Shown: positions 56,767 to 64,000 of the stretch, one piece after another
Numbering within the stretch: the stretch's first letter is position 1
Layout: every line of letters starts with the position of its first letter
From: Artemia franciscana
Lineage: Eukaryota > Arthropoda > Branchiopoda > Anostraca > Artemiidae
DNA length: 64,000 bases
NCBI RefSeq assembly: GCF_032884065.1
Contig: NC_088882.1
Location: forward strand, 37,368,519 to 37,432,518
Direction: 5' to 3'
The notes under the pieces: generated by a model
What the model was told of the DNA's origin: nothing
The model's input: only the letters and a program-made list of their open reading frames with translations
The model's database searches: none
Translations under genes and position numbers: made by a program

Positions 56767-58626
56767 TCTACTGAAATAAAGCCCGACGTTACAGAGATAA
56801 GCACTTTAGGAGTCGATTTATAAAAAGTTTGTTTCCAGGAAGCAAGCCTAACATTTCCTAGTATAGAACTATAGAAAAATGCAGTTTGTCGTAAAAAATG
56901 ATTTTGCTTTGAAATTATTTTTGTTAATTATGAAAAGTTTTTAAATACATTAATTTCCTTTCAAATGAACCATTAAACAGTTCTCTATGATTTGGTTGCA
57001 GCCACTTTTCTTTATTTTCAAACCAATACATTCTCCTTGTTATTCCAGCCAAGGGACGGTTTATTTCCCATATAGGGGTATTAGACAAGACGGTTCTAAT
57101 ATTTTACTTCTTTTTTGATCCGAATCTATTTTTAGGAGCTATGTGTTCATTTTGTTTTTAGTATTGGAAGTGATCGTCTCTTACTAGGTTGCTAGCTACC
57201 GCTGCAACCCAGATAAGGATAGGACCTGTCTTAATTTGACCAGTGTCATGTTTATTGCTCTTATCATTAACAAACGGAGGTTCAAACGGAGAATGCTATG
57301 CAGAAAAGTATAATATAAAATGTACTTAACCAGCATCGAACCTTGATATTCTCAAGAGTATCAAGGACCTTGAGAGTTTTCAAGGTCCTTGAGAACTGAA
57401 CTTGAGAAGGTCCTTGAAGTATTTTTGTATATAATAAACATATTTAGAACCTAGCTACTGAAGAAGTTAAAGAAACAAGAAGAGTAGAGAGAGTGTGACG
57501 AGAAGATGAAGAGATGTGTATTTAAAAACCCTCAAAAATTAGAAAGAGCTACAGATACATTAAAAAATACCGTGGTTTCAAATAAAGAGCAGTTTTCTAT
57601 ACAGGAAACTAGATAAAGCTCTGAGGTCAAAGGATATTGTGGGAATGTCGGTAGCAAAGCTCAACATTAAGGAAAAAAGGCGTAGATTTGGAAATTTGTA
57701 AGATTGACTGTTGAAGAAATGAAGAGTTAATCTCGGATGTGTAGAAGAAGTTTCCGAAAAAGGAATATAATTATTCTGATTATCCATTGTCCCCTTCTTA
57801 GCTATATTTTCTGTTGATTTGTAATGCATTTGAAGTAGCAGTTCTGATGTAAATGAACAAAGTCAGCGAAACAAAGGAACGCTTTCAGTCTAGCAATCAA
57901 CACTTTCATTGTTTGCCATACACTTTCAATCTTTATCATATTTATGAATCCTGTGAAAAAAGTTAAGCACGGGAAGGTTGCTTTGGACCCCATAGCTACA
58001 GTGTATTTGTGTACAAGTAAAAGTGGTTGTGCTTGATTGGAACTGTTTGGTATTGCTTAGAATCCTTTCTTCTAAGACACTGTACCTGATGATCAGCAGT
58101 ATATTGGTGAGACGACAGAGGCTGTGCTATATTATATTTGGCTTATATAGATTAAAATATTAATCATTTCTTTGGAACATGGGCAGTGTTGGGTAATGCT
58201 GAGTGTCATTGGTGGCTATTTTTTTTTATTTGTGTAGAAAGTTTGTTCCGGTTTTGTTTGGTACCTTTCTTCTGAAACCAGAAGCTCCTGAAATCCAGAT
58301 GTTGAACCATTTTGTCTATGCAAATCTTTGGCACATATACAATTCACAAATTCCTCAGATTTTGAAAGGCATCTAAAGTCACAAAATTGTTGTATTTGAA
58401 ACAAGTATATAATAACTGAACCTTGCTAACATTAAAAAGACATCCTGTCAGTTAATTACTGGCCATTGTGCCAACAGAATAGAAGAAGTGCCCGTAGAAG
58501 AATTTTGAGTATTCATCCTTAATTCCATCATAGGTTCTAAGATCTTGTGCTTTCGATTTGTCCGGCCAAACTGAGTCTGCTTAATTCCTTATTCTTTTTT
58601 TCATGTTAAGGGTCATTTCTGTTTCT
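56767..58626. other. intergenic; palindrome cluster, no gene recognised
   Basis: At about 57345-57420 the motif 'tcaagg(a/t)ccttga' or close variants occurs several times within 75 bases, each nearly self-complementary. Minus-strand ATG frames at 57578-57993 and 58216-58404 show no motif and no splice logic I can defend. Confidence 0.4.
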
Positions 58627-58860
58627 GTTTCTAAAGTATACTGAAAGGGTCAGTTTTCAGAAAAGAAAAAGCTTACTAAACGTTTTGTTTATTAACCTTT
58701 ACTGTCTAAAATGAAAGTGAATATATAACTTAATGCCGTTTCTGTTTCTAAAATATACTGAAAGGGTCACTTTTCAGAAAAGAAAAAGCTTACTAAACGT
58801 TTTGTTTATTAACCTTTACTGTCTAAAAATGAAAGTGAATATATAACTTAATGCCGTTTT
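58627..58860. repeat. 117-bp tandem duplication
   Basis: 58627-58743 and 58744-58860 differ at only a few positions ('aagtatactgaaagggtcag' against 'aaatatactgaaagggtcac'). Recent, non-coding. Confidence 0.95.
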
Positions 58861-59402
58861 TGTTATTTCCTAATTCAATAATTGAATTCAGAAGAAATCC
58901 CATAATTCTTCTGGGGGAAAACACATCTTCAGCCCTCTAAAAAAAGCTAAGAGGGTTCAAAACAGCCGATATTAGCCAAATCAAAATCTATTTCTGAGAA
59001 GAACTATCTAGTGAGAAAAAAAAGATTATCTGTGTTTGATTATAGATGACAATTACTGTTTTCATCACTTTTAGTGTTTAAATGTTATTTGAAAATAAAA
59101 TTTTTGGGTATGTTTAAGAAGTGCGTGAAAGCCCTCAGTATGACATTAGTTTTGCTGCGACATCATTTAAGAGGGCCTAGATGTTTTTATATGTGACCTT
59201 ATTTCTTATGTCATTAATAGCCTGAAAAGAATCAATTAGCTAAAGACACGCCAAGAGTTTTTTTTGTATTAAGCCAAAAATTGCTATAGGTTCCAAGTAA
59301 GAGGGGGGTGTCTTTGGAAGCAGCTATTTAGAGAATTTTGAAGTAGTGGAATTTTGTCTTCTTATTCCTTACAAACACGGGCAAAGGGGAGTCAGCTGAT
59401 GA

Positions 59403-62035
59403 CGGAGCTGCAAGAGAGAAAGCCTTAAAACTACAAAACTACTACGAATTACATCACATGAGTTATTTCTTATAAATGCCCGCACAACTTTTGGCAGGCC
59501 CTCTACAGGGCTTGCATGTTTTGTGAAGCGGAGTTTAAGTAGTCTAAATCCCACTTGCTTATGCTCGAATGATCAATTTCTTGCCATCCAGTTAGACAAT
59601 ACTGTTCTAATTGACACTTTTTTGCCACATAATGCACGTGGAATTGATTATATGACACGGTTCGCTAAAACTTGCTCCTCGTTATGCTCAGCTGTGAAGC
59701 AATTCGCTGATTCCAAACTTACATATCTGATTGTTGGTGACTTAAACTGCAATATTTTAGATAACTCGACTGCTTGTTAGATTTAGTTCCTGATTATAAA
59801 ATTGTACTAAAGCATCAGTCCTATATTTACATTCATCATTCAGAAAATGTATCAAATATCGACCATGCAATCTGTTCGCCAAGTCTCAGTATTTCTGAAG
59901 TGCATGTCCTTACGGATCAACAAGACATTGATCATATGCCGATGTCATTTACATTTTCCCTATCTGATGTTCCTGTATATTCCTCTATTCCTAAGCTCAC
60001 ACGGTGTTTCGACAAGTATAATTGGAATCGTGCAAATATTGTCCTTTACAGTGTAACGCTTGCTACACTACTTAGTTCTATTCGTATTCCGTTTCATTTG
60101 CTCTAGACGCGTGTGCCTGTGAAAAATGTGGTTGCCGATATTAACCTGTACTATTCTCAAATTATTTCGTGTTTGAAAAACGCTGAGTCTTGTGCTGTCC
60201 CTTGTGAACGAGTTAGGTAGGGACTCGTCAACCTGTGTGGAATAATGATTCAGAGTTGAAGACGATTAAGAACCGTTCAAAGTTATGGTTGCGTATATGG
60301 TCAGAATGCGAAAGGCCTGCTTCTGGTGTTCTTTTCAGTATTAAAAATCGTACTAAATCTGCTTATAAGAAATACCTTCGTGCAGTCCGATTTCGGGGTC
60401 TTGACTTTCCATCAAATTCAAGTGATTGGAAGAATGTTTTAAATTCTAGTAAAATTATTAGTGATGGTCCTGGCAATTATATTTCTAAGTCTCCTTGGGA
60501 ACCGCATTATACTGCTATTTTTTCCCGGATTAACTATGCAATTCATTCACGGATTAATTATGCAGTTCATCAAACAGCTGTTTTGAAACGTATGCTACCG
60601 TCTGCTCTATCTCAGCAGGATATATTACCAATATCCGTTGATTCAATTTACCTGGCTATTAAAAGGCTTAAGTCTAAGTCATTTGACACCGATGGAATAT
60701 CAGTGATTCGTTTCAAACCTGATTGCCCCCCTTTAATATCGCATTTACAACTACTTTTTCAAATGTGTTTGTGTTGTTCTGTCGTGCCGGACAGTTTCTT
60801 GTGTGGCACAGTTACTTCTATTTTAAAAAGGGGGAAAGATCAATTTTCATGTTCATCTTATCGTCCTATCACTGTTTCTTGTACCTTAAGCAAAGTCCTT
60901 GAGTATATATTTTTCCCTTCTATGACAGATAATATAAATTTTGGAGTTAACCAGTTTGGTTTTCACCGTTGTCTGGTATGTCAGCATGCCCATAAAGTTC
61001 TTTTTACTCTGCTTTCTGATCCTTCCGGAAGGGCTATGATCTTTATTTTTGCTCTTTAGATCTATCTAAGGCTTTTGATTCTGTAGTTCACTCCCAAGCC
61101 CTGTTTTCTTTGTTTAAATGTGGTGAATGTTTATATTGTTTCTTTATTAAAATTTTGGTATGGTCATTCTTTCCTTCATGTTAAATCTTCTCCTTCTGAC
61201 CCTTCTATGTTAAAGATCTCCGTAAGACAAGGTGTGAGACAAGGCGGAGTTTTATCTCCATCAATTTTAAAAATTTGTATTGCTGATATTTTAAATAGTC
61301 TTCCAACAACTTACCTTTCAGGTAGTTCAAATGTCTCATATCTTACTTATGCAGACGATATTTTTCTCATTAGTAGAACTAAATCTTGGATGTCGGCTTC
61401 TGTTCGTTCTATCTCTACTGCTTTCTCGAATGTAGGTCTGACCCTTAACCCTGACAAATGTGAATTCCTTCATTTTGGTCCTTCTCCTTAATTGTTCTGA
61501 ATTTAGCGTTTTGTGCGTGACTTCTTTAAGGTGTTTGGGCATTACCCTTACTAACGATTTAGTCCCTTTTCACAATAAAATTGTTTCTGACGCTAAGGTT
61601 AAACTTCAAGTGGGCTATTCTAAAATTGTTGCAAACAGGGGGAAATACAACCGCAAAACCAAATTTATTCTTGCTTTTGTGATCACTCGGTTTTATATCT
61701 TTCTGGATTGTATCCTGTTTTAAAAAGAAAAGATTTAAAGGCTCTCAAGTCATCTTATTTTTGTTTCCTCCGTTTTTTGTTGTATCTTCCTCCCTGATAC
61801 AAGAACAGTGATATGGTAACAAATTTCAGGACTCCAGATTTATTAAATAAACTTAAAATGCCACACCAGAAACTATCTGACTCGATACATTTTACTATTA
61901 ACCCTTTTCATGATCTTCTAAAATGTTTTCTACAGTAATTTAATGGGTTATCAGAAGTTGTGTTTTTTTTTCTGTGTGTTTGTTTTTATACTCTGCTGTT
62001 TCAAGTGGGTCACAAATAAATTATTATTATTAAAA
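59403..62035 (+). mobile_element. LINE with endonuclease and RT, decayed
   Basis: Plus strand. Endonuclease part: LFLINARTTFGRPSTGLACF (59463-59520), LIDTFLPHNARG, YLIVGDLNCNI (about 59725-59760), then in another frame VSNIDHAI and DIDHMPMSF. RT part: KNRTKSAYKKYLR, AIKRLKSKSFDTDGIS, CSSYRPITVSCTLSKVLE (60840-60905), frameshift, LDLSKAFDSVVH (motif A, 61058-61093), VRQGVRQGGVLSPS (motif B, 61222-61263), L-T-Y-A-D-D-I-F (motif C, 61339-61362), LTLNPDKCEFLHF and LRCLGITL. At least three frameshifts and a stop separate these segments. The 3' end is 'cacaaataaattattatta', an (ATT)n tail. Nearly full length from mid-endonuclease; inactive. Distinct from the 1484/10283 family, though the YADDIF-SRT block is similar. 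Confidence 0.9.
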
Positions 62036-62103
62036 TTTCATGCATGATCCTTGTGTATTTGTATACACATTTCTGAATCTATTTTCTAAACCTTACACCT
62101 TAG

Positions 62104-62329
62104 AAAATGAAGATCCAAGAATGTGTTGACCCAGATCCACCACCTGATCGAGAAATTCAGAAGTGCTTCATTCCACAGTCTCTCCCTAAATACTTCATTA
62201 TGCCAGAGACAACAAGAAACACCAACAACTGCTTTAAATTTGAGTTGGTCCCATCAAACCTTGTCGATATGGAAAAGTTAAAGCTCTTGTCAAATACAAT
62301 GTGCTATGTAGCAGCTAAGATTTATTCAG
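62104..62329 (+). CDS. putative exon of an unknown spliced gene (penultimate)
   Basis: Preceded by 'cttacaccttag', starts AAA-ATG (ATG 62107) and ends 'ttattcag|gtctgt' in phase 1. It encodes MKIQECVDPDPPPDREIQKC, FIPQSLPKYFIMPETTRNTN, NCFKFELVPSNLVDMEKLKL and LSNTMCYVAAKIYS. Codon use and composition are clearly protein-like. No family recognised. It may also be internal, with earlier exons outside or disrupted by the LINE ending at 62035. Confidence 0.55.
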
Positions 62330-62604
62330 GTCTGTTAATTGCTCAGAAGCTACTACATGTATAATCAAATTGCTTAGGTTTTAATTAAGCCATATTCTTC
62401 AGTGAGCCCTATTTTTCAACCCAATGATCCCACTCTTCAAGACTTGGAAAGTCTAGACCGAAAGAAGTATCGTTTGTTAATGTTGATACGTCAATTCATT
62501 TGTTGATGCGTTTTCCTGACTTACTGGGACATTCTAAAGCAGGAAGAGAGAAGTTGAAATAAAAGTGGTCATTCTTTAGTTTTAGGATGAAATACTATTT
62601 TTAG

Positions 62605-62762
62605 GCTCTTTTACTTCACTGTTAGATTCTTCACTACTGAACCTGCAACTGCTTGCTGCGGCAATGAATAATCTCATTACTGAAGCTGGTCTTTCAATGA
62701 CTGATCTAAAGCTGCAAAAACGCGCTCTTAATCTGGAGCAGCTCTCAGTATATAATTTTTAA
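62605..62762 (+). CDS. putative terminal exon of the same unknown gene
   Basis: Acceptor 'ctatttttag', phase 1, so the G from 62329 completes a Gly codon. It encodes S-F-T-S-L-L-D-S-S-L-L-N-L-Q-L-L-A-A-A, then NNLITEAGLSMTDLKLQKRA and LNLEQLSVYNF, stop TAA. It looks like a Leu-rich amphipathic helical end. Phase agreement and absence of stops on both sides support splicing of the two exons over a 275-base intron. Confidence 0.55.
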
Positions 62763-63404
62763 GCTTTCCAGACATTTCAGCATGGATACCAAATTTTAGG
62801 GTTGTCACGCTACCTATGTAAAAAAGCATTGTTTGTCGTATTTTTAAAGTGAAAAAAGCACTTTTTCGGCTCTCACAGTGGCAAGTTTAGTTGGCAACTC
62901 TAATCACTGTAATCAACCGTTTTGCTGCTGTTCGTTTGCGTACATTTCAATGTTTTTCATTTGCCAACTGGCTGGATGTATTTAGGATATCTATAGGTAA
63001 AAAGGTTTGATATTAGCCAAATAGTATAAGCTAGCTAATTCTATAAAGTTCTCTTATTAGCTGACTTGTTGGCTAATTCAGGCTGAAGTGTAGACTAGGC
63101 TATAGGTGAGATCTAGTAGCGAACTGGTAGGCTATATGCTACTAAGCATGTGTGTATTGCTGAGACTTCAATAACATACTAATTGCTAATTCTGCTATGT
63201 ATTAGAAAATTTGGTAAAACTTTAGTTTCCTCACAAGCTGTCTAAAATGGAAACAATGTGGCAAAGCAGCATAGTTTCCATAGGCTACTATAGCACTTAG
63301 AAATACTACCTTAAATTATCTTAAATTGCAGCTTGGAGCAATATAAGGATTATCCATCCTTGTGATAGGCTACTCCATTTAGAAAAGAATTTGTTTGGTG
63401 TAGA
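62763..63404. other. intergenic, no gene seen
   Basis: Possible 3' untranslated region of the 62.1-62.8 kb gene, then AT-rich sequence with repeated 'gctagct/taggctat' words. Nothing further supported. Confidence 0.35.
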
Positions 63405-64000
63405 TTGAGGCTGTTAGATTAGACTCTTGTGGAGGACTCTGCAGCTTCCCAATTGTAAACGAACTCAAGGCAGAGCCATTCCCTATCAATGTGGGACTTG
63501 AACGTGTCAGTTGAAGTAGTAGAAACTGTTTCTTCAGAGAGCTGGTTCCACATATTGATGATTCTTTGGCTGAAGAAGTGGCTTCTATGTCTACTTGTGG
63601 AATGCTGCATAGAGAGCTTCAATGAATGTCCTCTAGTACCAGAATGCAAGGGCTGTGCAAAGAGACTGGGAAGAGTGTTTTTAGAGAGGATTTTTTTGGT
63701 TAAAACAATGCCACCCCTTTTCCTTCAGTATGTCAGCATTGACAGCTTCAAACAACATAGTCTTTCTTCATATGGAAATTTATTCATGCTGCTAACCATC
63801 TTAGTGGCACAATGCTGGGTATCCTCAAGCAATTTCTTATCTTTTTGAAGAAAGGGGCTGCCAATAACATTCCAACCTCCAGGCATAGACATACAAGTGC
63901 ATTATATAACTTCATAAGAACTCTAAGGTATTGGCTAGAGATGGTTCTTTTTATGATACCAAGGGTTTCATTTGCAGAAGAAGAAACAGACTTAGCATGG
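63405..64000 (-). mobile_element. LINE C-terminal fragment, minus strand, runs off window
   Basis: The minus-strand frame 63419-63649 reads MHSGTRGHSLKLSMQ, then HSTSRHRSHFFSQRIINMWN, LSEETVSTTSTDTFKSHIDR and E-W. This is the classic end of CR1/jockey-type RT proteins (FF-R--N-WN-LP...-F---LD--W). Upstream (63650-64000) more of the thumb region is readable but frameshifted. Same class as 24345-24950. Confidence 0.8.

Overview
This is a repeat-rich, AT-rich metazoan nuclear window, most likely from an arthropod (a crustacean such as a brine shrimp is a guess). Reasons: spliced genes with GT-AG introns, TGEKP-linked C2H2 zinc-finger arrays, several non-LTR retrotransposon lineages, a tRNA-derived SINE, hAT-type DNA elements and no operons. 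Most predicted ORFs are chance frames; only three loci look like host genes. Layout: 0-3.6 kb is a degenerate tandem repeat (R1, unit about 240-295 bp, with C-runs) split by a 5'-truncated LINE. 3.6-5.1 kb is a foldback-like long inverted repeat, one arm of which is copied at 7.1-7.6 kb. 5.7-6.5 kb is an RTE-like LINE end. 6.5-18.1 kb is copy A of a large segmental duplication with a 12-finger zinc-finger gene (ZNF-A; exons at 9571-9675 and 12782-13827). 18-31 kb is intergenic, with hAT elements, SINE and LINE pieces, a hairpin-bearing repeat (X) and another R1 array. 31.99-32.86 kb is an intact intronless seven-transmembrane receptor. 33-46 kb is intergenic, with tandem duplications, a second X copy and a second R2 satellite holding a tRNA-Pro-like pseudogene. 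46.6-54.6 kb is ZNF-B, a four-exon zinc-finger gene (308 residues, six fingers) whose 3' half lies in copy B (50.09-56.77 kb) of the duplication. 59.4-62.0 kb is a decayed endonuclease-RT LINE, 62.1-62.8 kb two phase-compatible exons of an unknown gene, and 63.4-64.0 kb the end of another LINE. ZNF-A and ZNF-B are direct-orientation paralogues about 41-43 kb apart. They share intron and 3' flanking sequence, so insertions in one copy can be dated against the empty site in the other: a 360-bp hAT MITE sits only in A, and a SINE and an X fragment sit only in B. Both genes end in eroded zinc-finger tails, and ZNF-A appears to use a re-created splice acceptor after an R2 insertion removed the start of its exon. 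The zinc-finger proteins are probably nuclear DNA-binding factors; their 5' exons carry psi-K-x-E (SUMO-consensus) motifs rather than a recognisable KRAB, BTB or ZAD domain. I found no bacterial-type system, CRISPR array or viral genome. The most unusual material is the zinc-finger duplication with its antisense finger fragments and re-made splice site, the orphan receptor, and the element insertions with clean target-site duplications.
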